A DNA stretch of 64,000 nucleotides. Origin: Acridotheres tristis (Eukaryota > Chordata > Aves > Passeriformes > Sturnidae). The stretch is from contig CM072891.1 in the NCBI GenBank assembly GCA_037013685.1, positions 15,104,501-15,168,500 of the forward strand, given 5' to 3'. The notes under the pieces were generated by a model. It did no database searches. It was not told where the DNA came from and saw only the letters and a program-made list of their open reading frames with translations. Position 1 is the first letter of the stretch. Every line of letters starts with the position of its first letter. A program made the position numbers and the translations under genes. This document shows, piece after piece, positions 1-12,215 of this stretch.

Positions 1-2457
1 TCTACAGGTTAATAAGTTTGTCTTCAAAACCTTGTTAGCAGTGCATGTACTTTTTTTCAACTTTTCCTGTGTTTAACAGATGCATCTGAGAGATATCAAA
101 CCACTAAACTATGCATGGCTATAATATAATTCTGAACACTCTCAAATTCTGAACTGAGTTCACTTTTATAAATTTGCATATGTGTTTGTCCAGCACTTGT
201 GATAAATATTGAAACATGATCCAGCAATTCCCATTTCAAGCTTTTTCATCAACTGATGAGCTCAAATTCTCCAGCTTCTCTCTTAATCATAGGGAGCAAT
301 CTGAATGAAGGCTTAAAATAGGCACCCACATTCAATTGTTTTGAAGGGAACAGCAGTACAGTTAAACAAGATCTTCTTCTTATTTATTATCAAGGAATAC
401 AAAGGAAAAAGCAGCTCCTCTCTGTGTAGTTTGGATAAATCTTTTTTATTCCCCTCCCTCTTCTTCCCCCATGCTGCCCATGCAGATTAAAACAGCTCGG
501 AGCTGACTAGACTGACTGTTCTTTTCTGAACTGCTCCAGCTTAATTTAAAATCCTAATTTTACTGGGCATCTTGTGATTTATACTCACAGGTGCTATGGC
601 TGCTACGGGATCCATTTGACTGCAGTGTCTTCTGAGGCAAATGAAAACATTATTTTATATGTTATTTATAAAATTTGAGACAGATAAATGCCTGATAATC
701 TTCCTGATATTAGGTGAGCTGCATTTGTGCTCCAGTGACTACATAACAATTTTGAATTTATTCCTATCTCTAATGCTTTTGCTTTTCCACCTCCACTCTT
801 CTCTCTAGTTTTTCTGCCCACCATGTAAAATCTCTATATTTTCTTTATTATTAGAAACAATTCTCATAAAAACCTGACTGCTAGTACTTCTGGGGTTATG
901 GGTATTTGATTCCATTTTAACACTAACCAGCTACTCTAGGGAGGGTATATAGCTTATCTTCTGAGGGTCTTAAAATTGGATACAGTCTAAATAAGTCTTG
1001 GCATGTACATTAAGTACAACAGCTTTCAACAGTCTGAAATTGTTTTGTTGGGTTTTTTTTCCTCCTCCATATAAAGCAAAAGTACAAAAATATACTAATG
1101 TTTTTTGTCTGCATCATTCTTTTTCTATATTGAGGTATAGATTTGAGAATCAATCTGTTAACAGTCTGTCAATTATTGCTGTGATTATATGTCAATCTTC
1201 TATTATTGTTTTGTCATATTTTTGCTCCTTATGTGTTGTCTTCAGAAGACATTTAACTGGTTACATGATCTGGAGTTTGGACACCTGTTGTGTAAATGGA
1301 AAAAATCCCATGGCTATATGTCAGCTCTTTTTATTCAGACTAGGTTGAAAGAATTAGTGTTCTAAGGCAGCAGAAGAGTCTTGCAAAAAATAGAGAGATG
1401 AGTTGTTGATGTAAAGCTCCAAAAGTCCAATAGAAAAAGTTTTCTGAAGGAGCACAAAAAAAAAAAAAAAAAAAAAAAAGAAAAACGGGAAGGAAGGACG
1501 TGTTTTTAAGAAGGATTAAATACAGCTAAAAATGAAGACTACAAATTTTAAAAAGACTTCTCAGCCTGATAAAGTGTGAATGAAGTAAGGATGACTACCA
1601 TAATACTGTAGATAGCTAAATGGCACTAGGAAGCCAAGAAATGATATATAAGTTAGTATTTCATTTGGTCAAATAAAAGTTTTATGTGTTTTAAAGCTTA
1701 AAGAAGCTTAGTGTTAAAAAAAAACCCCAAAAACTATTTTCCTTTCCTTAAGCTAACATTTTTATCTGAAATTTTGTACTGTGAACCAGCACACATGGAC
1801 TTAGAACTCAGGAAAATCTGGGTGTTTAAGAATTTGTTGTTTCACCATTCAATGTTGCATCACCATTTTCTGTTGGGAACCTCTGAAGATTGAATTTTCT
1901 TGATTTAGTTCTAATTAAACCACGTGTATAAGCTTATAGATTATTTCCTTTACCAGGCATGAATACATGCACACATGCAAAATTATATAATTTTTATATC
2001 TCTGTACATTCTTGTCAGTAAAAAAAAATCTCTATTATTTTTAAGCAGAATTACGGTTTTAGCATAATGAAAAAATTGATGATCATAGTTGAAAAGAAAG
2101 AAAAAATGTATTTCTAAAACTTTTGTTTGTCATTTGTTCGTCAAGAGAAGTAAGCATGACATACAGACAGGTTTCCAATTTTTAAAATGGTTGCTGCCTA
2201 TTCAATAGAAATATCAGACTTTCCTGAGATTAAGGTTCTACCTAACTAAAATACTATGGAAACTTTTATTATCCTTCTTCTTCCTCTCCACCTTGAACTT
2301 TTTCTCTCCTTTAATGCTTTTAGCTTTTTTCTTTCTTTTTCCCTCTTTTTACAGTTTCCTTTTTTTTTTTTCTCTCCCCATTTATTTTTTAAGGCTTGAT
2401 TATACCTTTTTATTAGCAATGGCAGGTCTGTGTGGTGGAAATGATGTGGACTCTTAA
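1..2457. other. AT-rich non-coding DNA, no gene recognised
   Basis: I see no exon, RNA gene or interspersed repeat family here beyond a poly-A run at 1456-1479 and short A- or T-rich stretches. Open frames such as the one at 998-1348 have no recognisable domain and a low-complexity composition typical of random AT-rich DNA. The stretch could be intergenic or deep intronic; nothing in it decides which. Confidence 0.6.
1456..1479. repeat. poly-A tract (24 nt)
   Basis: An uninterrupted run of 24 A, followed by a short A/G-rich tail. The bases upstream resemble no retroposed gene or SINE that I recognise, so it is annotated only as a mononucleotide repeat. Confidence 0.9.
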
Positions 2458-2500
2458 CCACAGAATCATAGAATATGCTGAGTTGGAAGGGACAATTCCA
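2458..2500 (-). mobile_element. CR1 LINE, extreme 3' tip (minus strand)
   Basis: The plus strand reads 'cacagaatcatagaat' followed by 'gttggaagggac'. This is the reverse complement of the avian CR1 3' end (terminal short repeat plus the segment before it). Only about 45 bases are recognisable; the bases beyond 2500 have diverged too far to align by eye. It is a dead 5'-truncated copy, the usual fate of CR1 insertions. Confidence 0.75.
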
Positions 2501-3660
2501 ATTTATCAACTTTTCAGAGTCATTGCAAGCACATTGTGAATTCACAGCAGAGTTTTACAGGACTTTAGACTTTACTCATCTACATGTGAACAGGTCCATT
2601 GAGCTGCTATTGGGTGAGAATAAAATAACATCCTATTGTATATCAGTGACATAGCTTTTTTATACGGTTATGCAATTTTAGATCCTGTTCTTTCTGCCTA
2701 AAAAAGAAATGAAGCCTGCAAATTGTGAAAAATTTATTCTCATTTTTATTCTCATTTCAAGGCTGTTCTTTCATCTAACTTATTATACTGCCATCATCAA
2801 ATCATGCAAAAGCTGCCCTTTTCATACTGAAGTATGATGAATAGGTATTTAATGAAGGCTTATCAAAAAAATTGTACAAGAATGGAGTAATATCAGCAAA
2901 ACATTAGTGTGCCAATATCTAGTGCATACACCAGCACAGTAGATGCCCTTTATGGACATAATTAGTGTAGTCTTTCAGCATATGGACTGACTTTGTAGGG
3001 GAAGTGCAGCCACAGTCCTTAGACCATGAATTCATGGATGTCCTGGTTATGTGCAGGGGACACGTGTCCCAGCTTTCAGAGCTGAAGTGGATGTCATGTT
3101 GGGTTGGGCCTGATCAGCTCTGTTCTGAGATCATGTATGGCACGAGTTCAGCACCACAGCTGCTGTGCTGTGCTTCATTTGACAGTGAGAAAGAGCTTCA
3201 CAGTAGTGGAAACTGTTTGCCAGAAAGATGGAACACATGGAAACCACGGACAATAGGACTTTATATTGACCTCCTATCCTCTGCTATTCACAGCTCAGTC
3301 TATGGTATCTCATGAGCAACCAGGTCTGATTTTCAGTAATAGCATTACAATTCTACTATTTGGTTTGTTTTGATTGGGATCTCCACCTAACTGCAAGTTT
3401 AAATAATATCGTTTTCTGGTTATATTTCTAGCTTTTAAGAAATTACTTTTTCCCTCTGCCAGTGGTTGGAAGAGCTGAGGTGGAACAGTCTTAGTTGTGC
3501 TTCTTCCTGTCCTTATCTTTCAAGAAATACTTAACATAAAGCTTGTAGCTCCTTATGCATTTTGTACATTCTGTCTTCTAGTATTATATTATAATGTAAA
3601 TAAGACAAGGTTGTTTGGGAAGAGGGTATTAAAAATTTCAGATTGCTTATTTTCCTCAGC
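2501..3660. other. non-coding DNA, no gene recognised
   Basis: Nothing recognisable. The open frame at 3004-3315 (plus) shows no known domain and no splice context that I can defend. Confidence 0.55.
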
Positions 3661-3800
3661 CTTATAAGCATTAATTAATATTCACCCATCTGTCTCCATG
3701 CACTTCCTGCTTCTTTCCTTATGCAAATAAGACTATCAGCTTAGTGTGGAGGCTGTCAGGCCATTAAGGGGCGCTTTGTGCTAATGCATTGCAAAAAAAG
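3661..3800. promoter_or_regulatory. candidate conserved non-coding element (homeodomain/POU-rich)
   Basis: Within 140 bases there is a TTAATTAA core (3671-3678), a perfect POU octamer ATGCAAAT (3721-3728), a denser-than-background stretch around 3750-3780 containing GGCCATTAAGGGGCGC, and a palindromic TAATGCATTGCA (3782-3793). The stretch is free of the homopolymer slippage that marks its neighbourhood. Such clusters are typical of developmental enhancers in vertebrate gene deserts, but motif matches alone are weak evidence. The call is an inference with no alignment behind it. Confidence 0.3.
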
Positions 3801-4085
3801 AATTTTCTCATTTCTCATAGCTAAGAGGCTGGCTTTGAGAAAGCATACCTCCAAGTATGGAAACATGAATAAAATGTAATGCCAGACAAAATCTAATCAT
3901 CAGAACTATGTATTTTAACAGCTTCTGAGACGTGTGCCAGGGAAGAGTGAGGTGTATTCCTGCAGGAATTTTCATCATGAAATAAGTCAAGGAACTGACT
4001 AAAAGGCTATCTGTGTAGGATGTTGATGATGTCAACACAGGATTAAGACCAATTTCTCAAGGCATTTTGCAGCCTAAGCACACAC

Positions 4086-4390
4086 AGAATCAGTCACGTG
4101 AACCTTTTAGGTTGGAAAAGACCTCTAAAATCAACAAGTCCAACCACTGACCTATCTCCTCCTTGTGAACTGGGCAGTAGCACTGAATGCCAGGTCCTTT
4201 TGTGCAGCCACTCTTCTGCAAGCCTGGGGTTGTGACTGAAGTGCAGGACCCAGCACTTTATCTTGCTGAACCTCACTCCTTTGGTCTTGGCCCATCTATC
4301 CAGCCTTTCTGTATCCCTCTGCTGAATCTTCCTGCCTCCAGCAGCTGAGTGGTCCCACTCAACTCAGTGTGATTTTTAGGCATTTGTGTC
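4086..4390 (-). mobile_element. CR1 LINE fragment, minus strand, internally deleted
   Basis: On the minus strand the copy begins in the middle of the CR1 ORF2 reverse-transcriptase region. Codons near 4276-4190 read MRFSKIKCWVLHFSHN, matching the 'MKFN..KCKVLHLGHNN' stretch found downstream of the RT catalytic core. It then passes, after an AEEWL block, almost directly into the CR1 3' untranslated end near 4150 (GLVDFRGLFQP in the antisense frame, 'aggttggaaaagacctct' on the plus strand). In a normal copy several hundred bases of RT C-terminal coding sequence lie between these parts, so the element has an internal deletion. It encodes no functional protein. The terminal repeat near 4086 is degraded. 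Confidence 0.8.
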
Positions 4391-5239
4391 TTCCTAAGGT
4401 TGAATATTTCATGATTCCCCAATCTTAAACCCTTGCTGAAAATTATGAGGTTTTCTGGTTTTTAAGTGGATGGGGAGAGTAAGGTTGAAAGTTGATCATT
4501 GGTGGTCTGCATGTGTTTTTGTGAATCCTAATCCCACCCTTATTTGTCATTGGTCCTAAATTTTTAAATATCTACATCTATTGCAATTGTTAAAATATTC
4601 ATTACACTGTGAACTAGAAAGATGTTATTAATGCTATTGCACAAATGAGGAAATTAGACACAGGCTGAATGTTAGATCCAAAAAGAGAAGTTCCTGACTC
4701 TTGGACTGTCTAAAAAATTAAGTATCTGAATGCTAGAGTTTATATATTTGCACTGTCTGAGAAGCATCCATAGTTAAAACAGTAAGTAGGAGAGGGAAAC
4801 TTTAAAAGCCCTCTGGTATGAGAACAGTTTGCATTGCATATAAGTTGCTCCTTTTAAAAAGAGAGGGCTGTCTGTTTTCTTTGTTTTTCAAGTTCTCATT
4901 TCTGATCATGACTATTCTGAAAAGTGAATCATAATGGAATGAACTTTTTAGCTTCTCTCATTTCCTTGTTGAAATATGCCTTGGAGCTTGAGGATTTATC
5001 TCTCTCTAAAATGATTCTATTTCACATGTTCTCATTAAGCCTATTAAGTCTAATACTTATCTGAATTCTATTAATCTCGTTTTGTGTGCTATCTTAGCAC
5101 GGCTAAAACTACATATTAAAGGTGCTTTGTTTTAAACTTTATTTAAAAATCGTGCTTTTGGCTTAAATTGAATATTGCCCTCTTCTTCTTTGACTGGTAG
5201 ATATAAGAATCTCCAGGGAAGTTCTCCCAGTGAGGGCTG
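4391..5239. other. AT-rich non-coding DNA, nothing recognised
   Basis: No gene, RNA or repeat family recognised. Composition is ordinary AT-rich background. Confidence 0.55.
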
Positions 5240-5820
5240 CTAAGTTTGGAGTATCTCTTGTGCATTGTCCACATAACTGTGCAATCCCCACAGATTGATA
5301 GGTTATCTCCAAATCATGAGCAGGTGGCCAAGATCAGCCGTGCTAGGGCCTTGAGTGTTCTGACAGCTGTAATGGCCCAGACCAGCCTCAGCTGTGGCTT
5401 CCATCCACATCTCTGCCAGAAAGCCCAAGAGCTCTGTGTAGGCTCAGGCTGGAGTCTCCAGCCTCTGTCTGAGCTCTGCTGGCTGTGTTGGTTGCTGGCT
5501 GGCTCTGCCATTTGTGTGCCCAGACACAGATCCTTTTGTTCTGGGTCCTAACCCATGGACTGACATCCTATCTTGACCTGTCCTGTGCCTTTGAACCTGC
5601 TCATTGACCTCTGGATAATATCTCACCCTGATTACCTGCCATTGCTTGTGACCCACAGATGGATTTCCTCCTTTGATCTGGGTCCTGCCCTATGGATATG
5701 CATCTCCCTGCTGATTTGCACTCTTGGTTGAACTTGGCCATTATCTCTGCTACCTCTCTGATAGGGCTCTGCCTTGCTAACCTTTTTATCTCATTTGGCT
5801 TCTGTCTCCTTGTCATTTAG
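5240..5820. repeat. GC-richer segment of unknown origin with a weak internal duplication
   Basis: This block is visibly richer in C and G than the DNA on both sides and is rich in 'ctgacc', 'tgacct' and 'ctctg' words. The motif 'ctgggtcctaacccatgg' at 5541 recurs as 'ctgggtcctgccctatgg' at 5678, each preceded by a 'cacaga...' context, suggesting a degenerate duplication of about 137 bp. The overlapping open frames on both strands (5246-5551 plus, 5314-5816 minus) look like nothing known. It may be a decayed piece of an LTR element or other old repeat; I do not recognise the family. Confidence 0.35.
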
Positions 5821-8800
5821 GAGAGCAGCTAACCCTTGTTAGATGATCATTCTGTGCTCAAATATGTGATGAGGAATGATAGGAGAATTACTATCTATGA
5901 AAGATGCCTCATCATGCTTTGTGACATGATGGTCAAATCCAGAGTGAGAAAGCAAAGAGTTCATAATACAGGCATATTTCAGAATCCTCTTTAGCATATT
6001 GTGAAACCATTCTTTATATTTGAGTGGTGTCATCTCTATCATGCCAGACATAATACATAAACAGAAAGGAAAAGTTCCCTTCTGAAAGTAGCCACAGAAA
6101 TTAAATGGGGCTGTATTAGGACACTTAGAATTTGATTGAAAACAAAACTGGTCTTGGAAGACATTCTAATTTCGGATGGGCTGCAAATTGGCAGCTGACT
6201 TGTAAGTAGTCTTTAAACATACCCATAAATAGTGGCCTTTCTTGTGGAACCAGATTTTCATGAAGCACTTTTTGTGACCACTGGGTCACAGTAAGTAGGC
6301 AAATTGCAGTGACTGGAAAAAGGGACAAGTCCTAAGGATCTGCCTCTGAACCTGATTGCTGTCATGCTCTTGGCTGCTGTATTCATCTGTTCTCTGTGTG
6401 TTGAGTCTGACTGCCTTAAGGAATGCTTTACTGTGGAGATAATTTTGGCTTACCACAGCAGACATGAGACCAGCAAAGTACCACATACCATTTTCACAAA
6501 TTGTCTGTTTTACACAAGTGTATCCAAGCAGGTAGGCAAAGGTTTTATTCAGGTTTGGAGAATGTCAATAGCTGTAACTCCTGGATCAAATATTGGAAAG
6601 AATCCTGTCATCCTCCTTACTATTTATAAGACCTGTATTAGCTAGTGCCTGCTCTGGAATATGGATAGAGAAATGGAAATCTGGTGGGTAATAGAAATGC
6701 TAGAACATTGCTTACCAGTCCTTCTGGTAGAATGATTATGAACTTAGAGGGTAAGAGTTCATGAAGGATAGTCACTTGCTGGTGGAAGCACTTGCTGGGA
6801 TTTTTTTCTCTTGTCAGAGTGGATCTCATGGCAAGGCCCTTGGGTATTCTGCAGACAGGACTTGCCTTGCTCTCCCTTTCCACTGTAAGTGCCTTATGCA
6901 GCTTTTGACTGAGTTGAGATCTCTTTGCAATTGGTACAAGGTTTCTAACATGTCTCACACAGCCTTAACCAATCCAGGGTTGCATAAGCTCTTGCTAATG
7001 ACTGTTGTAGTTGTTGAACTTCACAATGACTGCCAACCACAAATTATCTTGTTTTACAAAAAGAGACTTTGATAACACATATGTGATATGTATATTCATG
7101 GCACAGTATATATGGTAAGATATATGGTAAAGGTACACATCTTCCTAAATCAGATAAGATCTTAAAATTTCTTGAAAGTTGTCCAGTGACTGTTCTGGCT
7201 GGCGCAAAATTGCTATATCCATGTGGTCAGACAAGTACACCTCAAAACTATTTATAGTGTTTTAATATTCTAAATTTTTTTGTGTTTATATTTTTTTTTT
7301 TCCTTTCCAAAAGAGATAAGACTCTTACTGGTGAAATTATCACTGAGTATCCTTTCTGACTTGGTACAATTAAGATCATTGTCTTTTCTGTAATGTTTAG
7401 TGCTAAGTTTGGAAGAATAGACTGAAGGTTTTCCATCACCAAAACATAGGGTGCAATGTGTCCTGAAGTTGAAATACTGTAGAAGAGGCAGAAATGGTGT
7501 TTTTCAGACTGCATGTTGTGTCAGTTCAGTATGGCTTGGATTTTAAAATTTCTTTAAAAGGAGAATGTTTCTTATTCCCTCCTTCCTTTCAAAGAATTAG
7601 TCCTAAAATGCTTCTGAAGTTCCTCTGATACAGCCAATACCTAACACAAGATGGTGTTAAAATTGTCAATGACGAAATCAGCAAAATATCTTGTTGGAAA
7701 TTGAAGACCGAGTAGTATAGATACTGATTTTCATTAGGTAGCTACATGTTTAAATAACTAAATACAGCTGAAAGCAGCTTGTGAATACAAAGCACACAAA
7801 TATTGCTTTTCTCATCAGAATGGTATCATGCCTATGCAGTATTTGAGAGAGCAGGTACTGTAAGCATTATATTGCATAACATATTAGCTGGAAGTGTTGA
7901 CTGCATAGTTTTGGATAAAAATTTCCAAAGCTCAAGGGCACCATTTTCTCAGTTTATTACACTTCTGTTTATTACATTTTTTAAGTAGCTGAAATGTTCC
8001 CTTAGAAAATATTGTAAGAAGACGAATGAGAATATTGAAATTAGGACATGAGTTTTAAAATGATGCAGCACATTTTGGGCCTTTCATCTCTAGTTTCTGA
8101 GCTGTAGGGCCACTTATCTTCATGGTTTATAGTTCATGCATCTATGTCTGTTTTTCACAAATTTAAAAAAAGAGAAAAAGTGAGCTTTAGCTTTTCATTG
8201 TTTATTATGTTCAAAATGAAACCTCTACAAGTGTCAAATGAAAAAAAAGTAATGGATTTTCTGTTAGCACAAAAACCTAATTCAAGAGTGCAGATTGAAA
8301 AAACAAAGGGTCCTTAACAAAATGTTTTTAATAACAATAAAATTTCTGTTGAGTTGCCAGAACAAAGGAAAAGTCTAGACTAAGCTTTTGAAATCTATTT
8401 GAAACAGAAGGAAATTTTATGAAGTTGAGTTGATTCATTGCTTAGCTGAAAAGCTTATTGTATACAGAAATGCCTTCTAAAGAAGTTTCAACTTGTAAAC
8501 AAGCATTTTTACTCCTGAAATACTTGCATTCAAAGAGAGATTATTTAAACACAGGATTTAGACCCACCTGACAGCTGCACCAAAGGACACTTTTCTTTGC
8601 TCCACAGATGAAGTTTTGTGTTGCTAGTAGAGAACTAAGAACACTTGATTTTTGGTCTCTGCCCTTGAGTAAGAATACCCTGGGAGTATGTACAAGAAAA
8701 GGAGACTATAATCCATCCTTTCCCACATGAAGTAAACACCCTCCATTCTTTGGTCTTCCTTCTGAAGCTGTTTTATTTACTTCATTTCTTCTTTGATGTT

Positions 8801-11800
8801 ATTTTCAATGAGTCTAGGAATTATGTGTCAGATCTGGATAGTATCCATGTTAATCTGTTTGTTCTAAAAAGCATTTAGATAATTTGATGATTAAATCATG
8901 TGCCTATTCCAGAAAGCTCTTTGAGTACATATTGAAGTGAGATTCTTGGATCAACCAAAGTAAGAGAAAGCACTGAATGAACTATTCCACACGTAAGTTA
9001 TATGTATGTAATATATTGTAATACATAATAGGTCTGGAAGAAGGTATTGGTGGTAATCTAGTGCTTTTTGTTTTCATTTAGGACATTTCATTCCAGGGCA
9101 AAAATTATTATTATTATTGTGTGTGTATATTTATTTTAGAATTTACAAATAAGTCTTATGTGTTTGTACTTGGGAAGTCCAGAGCTGAATAAGATTTTTT
9201 ACCAATGAAGTAACTGAAACTCTTTTCAAGATGACATAGTTTGCCCATATCATATTTACCCTCCAAAGATCAGCTAGAAAGGCTATGAAGACTGATTTCA
9301 TCAGTCCCACTTAACCTCTGTATCCAAAGGACCTTTCACTTAGCACTTTAGGAAATACCGAAGGCACTTTTATATTTACAGTTTTTGACAATGCAGTAAG
9401 CCTCACAGGCCTTTCTTCCTAAATTAAATAAAGTCTGTAGTGCAAACTATGCAAATGTGTTTTGTCATTCTCCCCCCAGAGCTGCCTCTTAGCATTTTAT
9501 CCCAATGAGCATGATTAGGTTAGAATAGTGGTTTTCCTACAAGCACCTGTTGTACATCTAAAGTGAAAAGAAAAAAAAGAAAGACAGGGGATAAAACTTA
9601 CATCTCATGGCTGTATGCCATGTCTCTTTTCTCGTCAGGGAATGACATGAGCACTGCCAGCTGTAAATGTGAAATCACTCTAAGATATCCACCATTAAAA
9701 GAGGGTTTCTGACGATTTCATGTGTGAGGTTTCTGTACCATACCCTAAGCTTTCTTATTCCAGTTAAGATATAAAAGATAAAGCTGCCAGCACATGAATT
9801 GACTATATCAGTAATTCATGTAGCTCAGACAGAACTTTTCCAGATGAAACCTAGGGATGTGGAACAGAAAGTTCAGAAAATATCATTCTTTGACTTCATC
9901 ATGAAGTAGTATAGAAATTAGTTGTGGAGAGGGTAACATCAGCTCCCAGCAGCAGGGCCTGAGTCTAATTAGAAAAAGAGTGGATGTTACAGTCTGTGAA
10001 TTTCTGATTACTAGATGAAGTAATAAGCAGGAAGAATGGGTTGCATCCTTTGCTGGCAGAAGATGTGTACAGAGTGATTAGTGCCCTTGTCAAGTAACCA
10101 GGTAATGGTGTATCTCAGTGCCACAGGTCTGGGGTTTTCCTCATGAAGAAATAATCTAATTTATGTGCTTTCCATTCTCCATGCTTTAAAAGACAAGTTG
10201 GTTTTTTTTAACGTTAATCTGTCATTTGTGGTGTTAAATCATTCCATATCAAGACTTCTACTGCATTTTAAGTTTAAAATCTTTTTATTTTGAGGCTAAA
10301 TCTAAGTCAGCCAGAGCAAATGAAGGTAATAATGTAGTGACCGAAACTACTGAAGCCTTTTTTCAGGTATTATTTTTATTTAATTGGACCTTAACAGTCT
10401 AACTTTTCATCAACCAAGAACACTCAGGAGTCCATCAGAATCAGCACAATTAAGACAAAATATCGATCCATTATCATAGTAGAAGCAATGATCTGCCTTT
10501 TAGAGACTGTATCATACCACAGTCAAATAAGTATTGCAGAGATAGAAAACAGAACAAGTAGCCATATATTAGATTCAGGCCTGAAAATGAGAAATTGCAC
10601 CTTAGATGATGCACAGACCTTCTGAAAAGTGCATGAGTGTCAGGGGAGTTTGCTTAATAGATAATGATGTATAATTGAAGGTGGAACTGTGTAAATTGAA
10701 CCTTAAAGCTGTTGAGGTGCAATAAGTGGCTGGAGACACAGTAGGTGTTTTGTCTATTCACCTCCTACAAAGCCCATCTTTTCCCCCTACATTTTTTTTT
10801 AATTTCCATAGGTAGTTGTCCAAAGAAATCAACCATGAAAGGTGTATGAGTTCAGTGAGCAGCCAAAAAGCTTGAGCTAGTAAATGCACAGCCCCCAGCC
10901 ATGCTCCTGGTGCCTTTTTCTTTAGTTGTCTCAGGAGCTTTATGTATCTGTGATGGATGATGTGATACAGGATACTGACAAAACTGTGGGTGTAAGATGT
11001 TCAGACATCTCTGAGGCTGCAAAAGAAGCTGTATGTGTTTGTGAGTACACTTGCATTAAAATGAACATTGCCAGGGGAGCATTTTAATGGTTTTTTAACT
11101 GCTACAGTGTATGCGTTTAACTTTACTTATGACAAAGAGATTATCTGTATCTGTGTGGGTAAGACATGGGTCTCTGGTGTTTTTTATGCCAACAATTCCT
11201 CTCTTGCATAGTGTTTTCTCCAAATCCTGGGGAAAACCTGCATGCATAAGAAAAAGTATCTGTCAAGGTTCTGAGAAACCTAAACTAAGGTAGAAGAAGG
11301 AAAGATAGGAAGGATGAAGATTTGTAGTTATGTGTAGCTAGGCCTGCTTATCACAGAGCAGTTTCTATCCCTTCTTTGAAAACCAAAATGCAGCAGAGTG
11401 TCTCCTTATAAGAAACCAGGATGCTAAGTAAGCACTTGCTCTCAAAGAAACAAAGAAATAGTGAAACTATTCTTGAAGGTTAATGGTTTGTCCCCTTGCC
11501 ATTCAAATATTCTATGAGTAAACAAGCTGAATAACTGTTATTCAATTGCAAGAGAGGGTGTCATATATCCACTGCAGAAGCATTGAAACTAAAATAACTT
11601 TATTGGGTGCAGAGCTGTTTTGAATCAGTTAGAGTGGAGTGATATGGATTTCAAGTGCAATGCCTTTTAAAAGAGAATGAGAAGCTGAGAAAAGATTTCA
11701 GAGGTATATGGTCAGCAGCTAATGGTCTATTGTACAGCTTTGCTGAGATTTTCCTGAGAAAAGGTGGTGTGATTTTTTCCTCAACCTTCCCTGTGTTTTC

Positions 11801-12146
11801 TAAGAGCAAAGGATGGTTGGAACTTTCTCTCTACAACCAAATAATTAATATTTTTTCTGAGGTACACAAATAGAAACTGTTGAAACTTGTATATATACAT
11901 ACTTATATATATACATGTGTAAACCTTCATGTGATTGTGTTTATTTTTATATCTGTATATATAGATAGAGCCAAACACAGGAGTGTTTGACTGGAAATCT
12001 TGGGAGTCCTTCCCACTCTTAATACTTCTTTGACAGATAATTTCAAAATGAGAGAGCATTTTGCTGAAGGTAGATAGGTAGCACACTGGAGTGTAGTATT
12101 TAAAAAGATGCTGTAATATTTAGGCTATTCTGGAAATTTAGACTAG
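5821..12146. other. long AT-rich non-coding stretch, no gene recognised
   Basis: I see no coding exon, RNA gene or dispersed repeat family. There is one perfect POU octamer at 9449-9456 in a compact C-containing block (about 9400-9530), a short (ATT)n run near 9109, and alternating TA-rich DNA around 11888-11917. Open frames of 60-106 codons in this region lack domain features on either strand. Confidence 0.55.
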
Positions 12147-12179
12147 TTTTGTTTTGGTTTTGTTTTTTTTTTTTTTGTT

Positions 12180-12214
<35 letters not shown>
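12147..12214. repeat. (GTTTT)n / T-rich low-complexity tract
   Basis: GTTTT units interrupted by a 14-nt T run, followed by about five clean GTTTT units. It is likely unstable in length between individuals. Confidence 0.85.

Positions 12215-12215
<1 letters not shown>

Noticed and set aside
998..1348. 116-codon open frame, plus strand
   Set aside because: The translation is rich in F, C, S and L from T-rich DNA, with no family resemblance and no supporting exon boundaries.
1456..1479. Poly-A considered as the tail of a processed pseudogene or SINE
   Set aside because: The upstream sequence resembles no gene, tRNA or 7SL-derived SINE, and there are no flanking direct repeats that I could find.
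5246..5816. Overlapping frames on both strands that could suggest an exon
   Set aside because: Frames open on both strands reflect the raised GC content. The protein sequences show no known domain and no splice sites convincingly bound them.
9449..9456. Perfect POU octamer ATGCAAAT (also at 12277-12284)
   Set aside because: A few copies are expected by chance in 64 kb of AT-rich DNA. Without a dense motif neighbourhood I do not call an element.
11888..11917. Alternating TATATA stretch, considered as a microsatellite or cruciform
   Set aside because: It is interrupted and short; ordinary for AT-rich intergenic DNA.
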